From positions 9,799,444-9,863,443 of the forward strand of contig CM072896.1 in NCBI GenBank assembly GCA_037013685.1: 64,000 nucleotides of DNA. Direction: 5' to 3'. Shown here piece after piece: positions 22,001-34,000 of this stretch. How positions within the stretch are numbered: position 1 is the stretch's first letter; each line of letters starts with the position of its first letter. The notes below the pieces were generated by a model. That model saw nothing but the letters and a program-made list of their open reading frames with translations. It did no database searches and had not been told where the DNA came from. Position numbers and translations under genes: made by a program. The stretch comes from Acridotheres tristis. Its lineage: Eukaryota > Chordata > Aves > Passeriformes > Sturnidae.

Positions 22001-25000
22001 AGAGTCTCCCTATTTTTAGTTTAAAGTAGATCAAGTGAATTATGCCCTAGAAATGCCTGTTTTCTTCTATTTACATCAAGGGCACTAGGAGGTACTGTGT
22101 GTACTACCTGTTAATTTGGCTAAAATGAAATGTACTCTGATGCACGTTCCAGACGTTATACTTCTTCTCTTCCAGATATTCATGGAAATATTGTTTCATA
22201 TCTTTCCCTTCTTATTTGGTCAGACTTTTGGTTCATGCAGGTTTATAGATTGTACATGTCTAGGTGCTCAGGTCTGCAGAGTCACACAAACTTCCTGAGT
22301 TGGCAAAACTTCGATTCCCATCTTTAAGGTCCTGATCAGCTCAGTCTCTGGGTGTTCTATCAGCCTCCTCACTGTGCAAGTTCCCTGGAGTGTCACAGTA
22401 CTGGATACTGTGGTATCCAGTAATGTCCCATTGGACTGGACACACAACAATGTTACTTCAGAATGGCTTTCTTTTGCCCATCTGGTAGTTTGGATACAGT
22501 GCATGCTGGAGTACCATGGTCTTCATGTGATGGGAGCTTCCTGTGGAAGCATCTGTCCCTTTGATGCTGCCAGCTCAGCTTTGCCAGTCCTTGATGTATT
22601 GTGCTTAAATAAAAGTCACTTTTTTTCTAAAAGGAAGAAACAGATGGTAAAAAAATTCTTGCAATTTCTTGAAATTGCTTTACACTTGATCCCAGTGTTA
22701 GTTTACTCTTCCAAAAGTCGTGGGCCATGCCAGCCATCTGAGAAAATAGTAAGATCAGCTCTGCCTGTAGTTGCTGTCAGATTTCTCACACTTCTGGACT
22801 TCTTGAATCTGAAAATCCCAAATCTGTAAAATTCACCCATGTGCTTTGCTATCACTCAATAGTTACATATAGAATTACTGGGTTTACATGGTCAATGTTA
22901 TTTGCTGTCACAGTATTTTAATCTACTATCAATCTTTCAGAGGCTTAGCAATATAATAAGCACGTGGAATCCTGTAAATTTAGAAAGGCTGTGATAAAGA
23001 AACATATAACTGGCAGCTGGCATGACTCAGTTATCATTTACAAAAGCCAGGAAATTATGACACACCTGGAGATTAATTTTTTTCACTTGATGCCCATGCT
23101 AGTGCTTGATAAGGACTGTCAAATAATTCATAATTCCAATGCCAAGCACCTTCTATTCTATCTTTTTGATTGATCCAGGATCTCTTCTCTTGCTTGTAAG
23201 ATAAATAACAGCTAGATGATATTGAGCCTTCTGATCTGTAATCTCTACTGCAGATAATGTATTTTAGTAGAACTTCATTTTTCTCTTGTCCTCCCTCTTA
23301 CGACAGAAGTTGTGCTGTGTCTAGTGTTAGATCATCTGCTTTGAAATCACAGAGGTTCCTAGAAATGGCTTCTTTCTCTGTCATAATTGTTCCTTCTGAT
23401 TCAGTATGATCCAAAGAAAGAAATCACTTTGAACATGCTATGGCACTCTGATGCTGAGTCTGACATTTCTCCTTCATCCAGGTTTTGTCACTCTCCAAGT
23501 GGAGAACATGACTTTGTACCTGGCTAACTCTCAGGAGAATGTTCTAGGAATTCAAATTGTAAAAACTCCACGGTCACAGTGGAACATGTGTGGCTCCCAC
23601 AAGTGCAGAAAGGCCTGGCCTTCTGTACTTGGTGAAAAAGTAAACTCTTGGCTCTTGTTTTCTCACAGTTTAAGCCCTCAGGACATATAGTATAAACTGC
23701 AAAAAAAAATTACAAGTTTCATGTAAATCTGTTCTTTCCACTACAGAAAATATAATTGTGCAGCTGTTGCTTCATATCACCTTGAAATTCCTTTACCATC
23801 CGGAAATAATAATTTTCTAGTTAATTACAAAAAATAGAAGAAACTAGCTGCTCCTAAAGTTCTTGAATCCAGTGTTGTTGGCTGAAAAAATAGTTTACTT
23901 CTGCACTAACAAATGTTGTGGTGCTCTACCTTGACAAAAATCGGCTCTTTGTTTTTGTGCTTTGGCTTGGTTCACATCTTCAAATAGAAAAGGAAGTTCA
24001 CATGGACTGCTCATATGCTGTGATGAAGATTGAAGATGTGCTTGGAGCACTGCCTTTGAAAACCTTTGTTTTCAAAATATGACTACACCTCTCAAGTTTT
24101 AGTCTTGGGCACTGTTGTCCTCCTTGGACGAAATATTCAGATGCACTGTGTGAAATTACAGTGCTTGACTTAGAAAGTGACAAAATTAAACATTCTGGAA
24201 TAGATTTGCAAGTGAGAGTTGGCTGGGCTCCCTATCACTGTGTTCTTGGCACACATATAGTGCACAAATAGTGGTTTCTCTTCCATTGTCTTTTTCTTCT
24301 TGTCATCCCGTTGCATGCAGAGACAGTTCTGAGGATTTTTTTGGCAGCTGGGCTTTACTAAAGTCAGTAATGCATTTCTCTAATGCTCTTAGAAATCCTG
24401 GGACTAACAAGTACCTGCTGGTACAATAACTGTAGCAATAACGACAGCTCTCTAAATTACAACCCCTCTATTTCTATGGATGCTTACTTAAGAGATTACA
24501 ATTATTATTCAAGGTGGCACAGATCAGATACTGTCCCAAGACATAAAATGCCACGGTTCCAGTCACCTCTTTCGTCTAAGGATTGCACGTAAGCCTGAAC
24601 ATTACCTGGTATATGAAAAGCAAGAGTGTGTTTAATTCTGTAGCTCTCTGCACTACTAATATTCTAAGTACCTGTAGTTTAGAATATAAAATTTGAAACA
24701 GCTACACTGTATGTGTGGTTTCTAATTTTGCTCCAGGGTTTCTCAAACTTCGCCAAATTGTTTCCCCCTGTAAAGAGCTAGGGAAAAACACCTGACAGCC
24801 AAAGAAAGGGACAATTAAATTTCAAAATAGCTTTAATTTATTTGACACTTTGTTCTTTGGCTAGTTTGGAGTAGCTGGAGAAACAAAGCTTTTTGTTGGT
24901 TATTGCCAGCCAATGCTGAATACAAGGATTCCACTTCTGTACTGAAAATCACCAAACCACCAAATGTGCATGGAAAAGTGGGCAGCACTTAATTTTCTTT

Positions 25001-28000
25001 TTGCTCCAGCCTTTTCCTTACAATAACACATCTTTCTAGAGAGTTCAATTTCACAGTTTGAGAAATTCTGTTCTTCATGCAAGTCATGGAGGAAAAGGTA
25101 ATGATGTGCACGTCTGTCTGTATGCTTGAATTTAAAGTAACCTTAATTAGTTAAATCTGTTTACCTCTCATTTGATACTACCAGAACTGCAAGTCAGAGA
25201 AATACCTGAAATAAAGCCTGTACACACCACAAGTGCTTTGAGAAGGTTTAGGGGAGATTACTGCTAAGCTAAAAACTGCATATAGCAAAATGCTACTGTG
25301 CTCTCTCATAGTAATGTCTGTAATTTCATCTTGTTTGTTTTGGTTCTGAGCTCTGAAATTGACTGGTGTCTGTAAGCAGGGAGGAATAAAATCAGTGGAG
25401 CTGTATATAAGAATTCTTTTCAGACATGAGAAGCAAATTATACCTACAACTAAGACCATTTCACTAGGAATGGAGGAGGGAAGGGGGATGGCCACAATGT
25501 CTAAGGCTAAGTGCTCATACTACATATTAGAAAATTTCCTTATGGTAGAGATTTATTTTTCTTATGTTATCTGGGCTGATTTGTCTATCAGGTAATTGCT
25601 TCATAATATTTCTTCTCCATGGTCTCTGACATAGTCCAAAGGATTGCCAGATGTTTACAGGACAGCAATTTCAAATCCTGAAAAAGGAAAATAAAAGAAA
25701 AATTTTGCTTCTCTATCCACCTCCTGTCATGGCCTTTGTGCCCTTCATAGAATTATTCTTATTTTTTGATTTTTTCCTTATTATATAACTTTGAATTTAG
25801 TCAGTACATATAACTTAATTCTAGAGAATTCTGTATAGTTTTAGTTAAAACTGGTTGGGTTTTTTTTGTTTTGCTTTTAAATTTTTTAGAATCTTTTTAG
25901 ATTTCTATACGGAAATCTTTGTATGCAAACATCATTACTGTAGTATTTATAGTAACACCATTCTGGACAACAGTAGTTTGTTTTCTGTATTGCTATATGT
26001 TTAAATATTATTTGCTACCTTTTTTTTTTTTAAAGTTGTCTTTCACCCTATTCTGTACATCTCTGAAGCGATGTACAGGAAAAATTAGTTTTAATGTAAA
26101 ATGTACTGTGAGTTCAAGTGTTAACTCTTCCTTTGTTTGCCTCAATCTGGCAAATCCACAAGGAGTAAAACTTCTGATAAATTCATTTTAGTTGCAATAT
26201 TTTGAACTTGCCCTGCTACTTGATATTTTTCTTCTGAATATTGGCATTTCTAGTGCAATTCTGTAGTAAAATGTGTGGATGTGACCACTACTATGGATTA
26301 CAAAGTAGAAGTCAGCATAAATACAGAAGAAAGGTGGATTCCACAAGTGTGGGAGAACAATAAAAGCTGTAAGGAAGCAACCAGGTGTTTATTGAAGTGT
26401 AGTCTATGGCAGCCTGAAAAGGTACCTGCCCTTGAGGTAGCAAACAGTGACCAGTGCCAGCCAAGGCCCAGCTGCTGCAGTCTGTGAGTGTCCCTGGAGC
26501 CCAGGATGGCCGAGCTCTGCCGTGGGTGAGGTGACATTCATGTAACATTCTTTGCTTCAGTCTGTTCAGTGGAACTTTGTCTCGCTCACTTTTGTGATCT
26601 TGCTGCCAGCCACGTGCAGAGCAGCTCTGCTCAAAGTCAGAGTAGCCACAGAATTCTGACCCAGCTAGAGATTAGCCAAATATCAAACCAACTTCCAAGT
26701 ACTCAGCATTAATGTTTTATTAAAACACCAAAGTCAAAAAGATTAACATTTTAAATCCAAAGCTGTTGTAGCAAAGCACAAGTGGCAAGGAAATGCATTG
26801 AATTATGGGTGCTAATCTAGGGATGAAAACTAACCCAAGATTTAAAGGGTACAGCAGTGTGCACGTGGCTTGCATGTGTGTTAATATTTACAATTAAGTT
26901 AACACTAATTCCTATTAAAAAAGCATCTCACCTCTAATAAAATATCCAGATTTAAAAAAAAAAAGTCTTGCTGTGTGCAGGAAAGTGACTATTCACTTTG
27001 AATGTAAAGAAATATAAGCAAATCATAGGCAGTTTATCAAAACTATTTTCTCTCTGGTAAACAAGTGTGGTATAATCCAAATGGCCATGTTTGAAGTTCA
27101 GTACTGCCTATTTTAAACAATATTTTTCCATCATAGTCAACAAGTTATATCATGTAATTTGTTGTCACTAGGATGTGAATTTTGTACTGTTTTTGGAATT
27201 TGTTGCAGTTTGCTTTTAAATTTGTTCATGTGCAAATCAAAATACTGTCTTGATCACAGCTTCCAAAAAATTGTGTTGAAGGGATTCTGTGTGAGATTCT
27301 CCTTACTGAAAAAGGCTTGTGTTCTGAAAAGAGATGATGTGTAGGATTTTCTTAAAATGCCAGTGCTTGTAAAAACACTCATTGATGTTTGTGGGGACTT
27401 GAACATTGATTTCAGCAGGTACAGTTTTAGCTGTACAAGCACTTTCTTGGACTAACCTGTATAACAGAGCAAAACTGTGTCCTTATTACTGCCTGTGTTT
27501 GTTTCTGATGAACATGTGTAAATGCAGCTCATAATCCCCACACTACTGGAATTTGGGACTGTTACCTTACATTGGTGGGAGAAGGGTAAACCAAAAGCAA
27601 GCAATAAGCATTTTGGAATGGTGTCTATCTGAAAAGCTTTTTTTCATTTAAAATCTGACTCTAGTATTTCTCTCTTCATTAACTGTGCTTGTATGAACAG
27701 TGTGACCCCATCACTGCAACAGGCTCGTGTCTGTCCTCCCAATATGTTACCTGAAGATGGAATTAATCTTTACTCTGCTCGTGGCATTTTGTCGTTTATC
27801 CAGTCTTCCACTCGTAGGGCTTACCAGCAGGTCTTGGATGTGCTGGATGAAAACCGCAGGTGATTGGTTGTCACTGATTCTGCCAGCTTCTGCTGCTTTG
27901 TTTTCTTTTCTTCTTTTTGTAGTGGAGTTTGGTTTCTGTTTACACAATGATGAGATGAAATAATTTGCTTTCGCTTTCCTTTGCTTTCTACTATTCATAA

Positions 28001-31000
28001 GCAATTTAAATGTCCAAAATTCACATTTCAAAATGCTTCTGTTTCAAATCTAGGGTTCTTTTGGTTTCCTTCCAAATAAAAATCTTAATAGGAAGGGTTA
28101 GCCTGTGGCCGCAAGGGGTTGTGCTGTTCTGAGATTACCAGAGTATTCTGCAATTAATACTTGACCCTGAGCCTGCAAATTTACAAGCCTTGTCTTCTGA
28201 TTTTCTGTTGGTGAGCAGTGGTGCAAATCAATAAGATTGGGTTGATGATGTCATAAAGCATTGAAAAATTGTGTAGAAACAGAATAGAATATTAGAAGGC
28301 ATTGTAGACTACTTCGATAATGTGTCAAGACTTGAAAAGGTTATGGTTTATATTTATATATATATTATACACATGTAATTATGGTTTATGGAATTATTCT
28401 CTCTGGTGGCCATGCGACTTATGGTGGCTATCCTGTATTCTGAGAGCAAAAATGGGCAGGAGTCACTTAGGAGCTGTTGTTCCTCTGATCATTGCTGTCT
28501 CTGATTTTATGGATAACCTGACACTTGGTGAGTAATGAGCCAGAACAAGCCTCATGGCAATCCCTGGTTAGTTATCTCCATTCTCTTCAGTGCAGTTTTG
28601 CTCACTTGGTGTATCCTTGGACTGTCTGGATTTGGGATTTGGAAGCGTTCCAAGACTGGCATGTTTAACACTATAGAAACAGTCCCAAAGACTAATAATG
28701 GCAATATTCATTTACCAAAAGCTATTTCCATGTTAGCTGTATGCCAGCACAGAAGTTCAAGTAACAATTGCACAGTCTCCAGTGCAATGGCTCAGACCTG
28801 TGGGGCTGGCCGGGAGGTTGAATAAGTGGAAATAATTGGTAAGAACACTGGGAGGAACTGCTCATTTCTCCTGCAGTCCTTCAGTGTGGCCTGTGCTAGC
28901 AAGTTCTTTGAAATTTGCCATCTGCCTCTGCTAATATCTCAGCAATACACTTACTGTGTGCAGTGTGAAGTTTAAATTATTTGCTTTCTAGTTGTTTTGG
29001 TCATGAAATGTGACTCTCAAGCCAATCTTACTGTGAATGTCTGTGTGTTTGCAGTCATTTTCCAAACTGGCACCTCCTGTAGCTCACCATGTTTGCTGAC
29101 CTGACAGAATATAAATGCCCAAATTAACATTCCTGAATTGTAAAGAACTCCAGTCTTGCTGGCCTTTGTGTTCATAAACTGGGACTCAGAAAAACAAACA
29201 AAATTAGTTGCATAGAAAATTTTCCCTTGAAATACTGTGAGTTGGGTGCTTAACTAATGAATTACTTAATCCTGTGAAATACCAGGCTATAGCTGTTAAA
29301 ATTTTGATGCCTATCTATCAAGAGTTGAGCATCAATACTTTTTTCCTTATCAGTATTAAAACTGTATAATTATAAATTTATTTGCCAAATTAAAGCTCCC
29401 AGATAAGAAAAAGCTGTACTGTCTATGAACAGTAGCACTTATGGATCTTGTGTAAGAGTCCTTGTTAAAACATAGATTGGAGCTGCAGCCCTTTTCCCAG
29501 TCTGCAGTGAAGCTAACAGGTTTTATTCCTGGCTTCTCTTGCCCGTGTTTTCTTGGATTCTGGAAAACAAATCCATATACATACATACACTTTCAACTTA
29601 GTTCAATTATCAGAAAAAAATCTAGGCTTCTGTATACTTAAAAAGCTGCATTATTCATCCGAGTTTGAGTTAATTTTTGAGGTGTTCTTACTAACCTTCC
29701 TAGAAGGGATGGGAAACCTGTTTCTGGTCACCTATGAATAAATAGGTGCTAAAATAATGAACTTTTCAATAAGGTGAAAGTGTATTCTTTGTGGCTGGGT
29801 GCTTAGACACCCACCATTACAGCTGGCGTGGGAATGTGAAATTTGGATGATCCACTTGCATGGTTGCAAAATATTGTTCATTTAAAATTGCTCCAAACCT
29901 GCGCTCTGTTCTTTTGCTCTGTGTAATGTGCTTTCTATCTCAAAGCCTTACCTATTTTAACATTTTATGCTTAATACTTGAAAAGATCTTTTAAAACTAA
30001 CAAGATCTGGCTGTGTATTACTCACTGGAAATATTTTTAACTTGTTTTATAGCTTGTCTTTTTTTTTTTTCCCCAAACATTTTCCAATCTACTAAAACTG
30101 CTAACGGTAGGTGCTGATGGTACTGCTGCAGATAATGAATTATGCCTAGCTCAGCCAGCACTGCTCACATAAAGAGTTATTTAAATGAGCAACAATTTAA
30201 TGATCACTGTTTACTCTTGCATTTCCTTCAGCTTGGACAAGGACAATAGGTCAGTTTTGGTTTCTAGTTCTAACCATTTTTCTGTTTAAATTTCTGTGGA
30301 ATGACTGTAGGGTCTACTCCTAGTGACCTTTTAAAGATTGATCTTTTATGCTCTAGGCAGCAGAAGAAAATCTGAAAACAAACCAGCCAAACAAACAAGC
30401 CCCCAGAAAACTCCATGCATTTAAGGAGATTTTAGTGATGTCTTAAATGCAGGAAAAAGAGACAATTTCATGTCTGTACAGACTTGTTTTGAAATCTGTA
30501 CTTTATCTAAACTGTTCTTCATCTCTTGAGGAGGAAAAGAGCATGGAGGAAAGAGCCTGGCAATTTATAATTTCCTTTCTTTAGAGTAGGCCTTTCTAAA
30601 AAGACACTGTCCTTTTTAAATGCTAAACTTCACCCACATAATCATATCCTGAGGTTTTATAAGATCATTTTTTATATTGAGAAAGTTAATGATATTTTTC
30701 ATTGTAGAAATAAAATGGGAAGTGAGTTAAGACCATCAAAGAGGGCCACACTTGACTCTGGCCTGGAGTAATAATTAGTTCAGAGGGAAATGGGATGGGT
30801 GTGTAGATGAAGGAGGCTGGGAAAGGGAGCAGCAGCTTTGCTGTACTGCTGGCAGCACTGGGACAGGCAAGGGGAGCCCTCTGAGCCAGCCAGTCCTGTC
30901 TGTACTTCAGGAGCTCACCCAGCTCATGTCCAGAGCACACCCCTTTATCCAATGCCCATTCTTATGGCCTTGCTGACACTTGCAGAGGTGTTTTACAGTT

Positions 31001-34000
31001 CAGCCAGAGCTGAGCACAGCTGCTGCCTCTGCTCAGCAGAGTGTGTGCTGGCCCCAGTCCTCCACTCACAGGCACAGGAATGATGGAAGCTGGACCCAGG
31101 TTCTTGAATTGTCCACCCCTTGTTGTTTTCCTCCCAGACTGTGTGTTTAGGGTTGCATCTTCACTGTGGAAGCAGCAGAAGACAGACCAGGTTCAGTTGC
31201 TCCTTGCCTTACTGCCTGTTTTCCCACTGCTATTAGATTGTATTCCTGAGCATTCCCTTCAAGTCTGAGGTTGCTGCTGTATTTGCAGGGAGTACACATG
31301 ACCTTGGTGTTATGGCTTCTTCTGGTTATGCACTAATATTTAAGATGGAATTGACAGAAGTAGCCAGAAAATTCCAAGTTGTAATGTACACTTATTTTTT
31401 TAAAGAAGGCCAAACATTTAACGGCTGCCTATATTATATTTGTACATTCTGTATTTCCCAAAAAACTTGCTGCTAATTTTGGGGTGAGGTTCTCAGTTAC
31501 GAGGCCACTGTGATCTATGTAATCAGTTCTCTGTTGATATAAAAAAACAAGCAAGTAGAAGAGGTGGGGCAATATTGTGGTATTCCTTTTGGGTCAACCT
31601 GTAATGAAATAAAATGTGAACTGTAAAGAAAAGGAAGAAATCACCTGCAACTTCTTAACAGCCTAGCTGTGTTGGTAAGTCAGTTCAGACTTTAGTTTAA
31701 GTTCCTGACTTGCACAGATCCCAGAGTGCTCTGGATTTGTGCCTTGCTGTAGCTCTCAGCTGTCTCCAAGCCTGTGGCTTTCCTTGGGAAGAGTAGTTGT
31801 GAATTAGGATTGACTAATTCTGCAACAGCTATAAAACTTCGTTTGCCAAAAGATGGCAGAGAGGCTGACTTTAGAGAGTGCTTGGGACTCTTGTTCTCAT
31901 TACACAGAGTCCAAATGTTTGTGTCAGGTGGTGTGGGAGGTGCCTGCTGGGTACTGGCACTGGCATTCACAGATCTGCCCGTTAGTTACAGGTGGCCTAA
32001 GTTCTCAGAGAAATTCTGTGACTTTCTCCATAGTTTGCTCGATTTCATAGCCTGTCTCAAAGTATTTAGTTGTAGCATCTGTCAGAGAAGATTTTAGACC
32101 AACTAATTATTTCTCTGGTTAGGAATAGTGCTTTTTTTGATAACTTTCTGTGAGACCATGTACATTTAGGTAAGAACATTTTACATTGCACATATCGGAG
32201 ACTGGGCTTTCTGTTTTGTAAAACACATCATGCTGGCCTAAGTGCCTGAGAGGAGAGCATTGTGGTGTGCACTTGTGGTGCTAACTAGACTAGGAGCTGG
32301 TCCCAGTAAATAGTTGTCAGGTAGCAGAGTTTGCCAAGGCTCCTAGATCCTGATCTTTTGAAGTGAAGCTGGTGCCTGTGACATTCTTGCATGGTTCTGG
32401 CTGGTTTCAGGCCAAGCCACAGTGTTCTCCCAGCCACCTTGGCACCAAAGCTCTGCCTCCTACACAGACCTGCTGGAAAGATTTTCATACCTAGATTCTT
32501 TGTCTTTGCAGTATACGTGGGTTAAATGCATGGTGCAAGTATCTCTCTCCAGTTGGCATTGATAAAATGAGAGAGATTGAAAAGAGAATTTAGGCTCCTG
32601 CAGAGTTTGTTGCACACCTGTGATGTGGAACCCTAATGCCTCCTTACCACAGGCACTGGAAACACTTGTAAGGATGTTCAAGACATCTGCTTGAAGCCTG
32701 TAGTCACTTCTCCCTGGAGAGATCTACCTCTCTTCAGACTACACACGGCCCTTAGGCTGCCAGCCCAAGTCTTCTGAATTACAGCTAGCACAGATGAATA
32801 CAGGAAAGGCAAATCTCCCCTTTCCCTGCAGGGAGCAGAGGATGATTAAAAGGGCTTTTATAAGTATGTGTAGTACGTTAATTGATTTCCTGTTATTGTT
32901 GGGTGAGGTTTTAGACTTGGGGGGTAATTTTTTTTTTTAAACCTGAAGTTTCCCATGTTTATAAGGCTAATAATATTCTCCTTAGTTTCTATCCCAATAG
33001 TTTGTCCTCTGTAAATGAAGCTGCTTCATCAAAAATTTGCTTACACGTCTTAGCTGTACAAACATTCAGTGTTAATTAAATATGAATGAGAGAAATATCA
33101 AAGTGCAATTTACAACAAAATAAATTCTAGAAGTTATATTGAAAAAGAATATATCTGGAAATATTTTCACATTCCCTTGTTCTTTGTGTTTTACCTCTTA
33201 TCTCTTGTTTGTCATTTCCTGTTTCTGTCTTGTGCTTTCAACCTACAAAATCCTGCTGTAGGCCAATGTTACGTGGTGGGTCAGCTGCTACCACTTCCTC
33301 TAACCCTCATCATGACAACACCAGGTAAAGAGCATTTTTTTGTTAGTCATGATCCACTAATACTGAAATTCAGATTTCTGTTTCCCTCTTTCCAGCAATG
33401 TTATTTTAAAACACAACGCCCATTTTTATGCTGCCTCTCAGCTCTTGAGATATTTCAGGCCTTTATTCCTTCCCCATCCAGGTCACTTTCCCAGATCTCA
33501 GTTGTGTGCTAGATACAATGTGCTGCAGAACTCTGGCTCAGGTTAATGCCTGAGGGGAGGGGAGGCTCTTACATTACATGAGCTGTATAGTTCAAGTATT
33601 TGCTATTTAATAGGGAGCTTGCTAGAAAGCTTGGCCTTTACTCACCTAATTTGGAGGTGCTCTCAGCCTGTTTGCTGGTTGTAGCTGGAGGCCTTTTCAC
33701 TGCTGTTGTCTTGGTGGATTGACATCATTTCAGTGGAACTGGGTAAAAGACTGACACATAATCCCATGGTCTGGATGATGGGGGAAAAAATAATCCTTTC
33801 ACATCCATTTTTCCCATTTGCCATTTAGCCTTCAGTGTTTTCATGGAAATAGAGGTTAGATTTGTGTTTAAGTATAAACTGGAGTCAAACAGGTGATTCT
33901 TCCCTAACTCAGGAATTCAGTTTCTGAAATGATCCAAGAGATACCTCCAGGGGGTTTTTGCTGGTACCCTCTTGATTTAACACATGGAATGGTTTGGAAA

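Noticed and set aside
22374..22829. 151-codon ORF in MFF intron 3
   Set aside because: No family resemblance or splice context. Kept only as part of a low-interest note on the surrounding island.
28535..28825. 96-codon ORF with a hydrophobic stretch in an MFF intron
   Set aside because: It lies inside intron 5, starts in ordinary sequence and has no homologue I know. One chance hydrophobic run is not enough.
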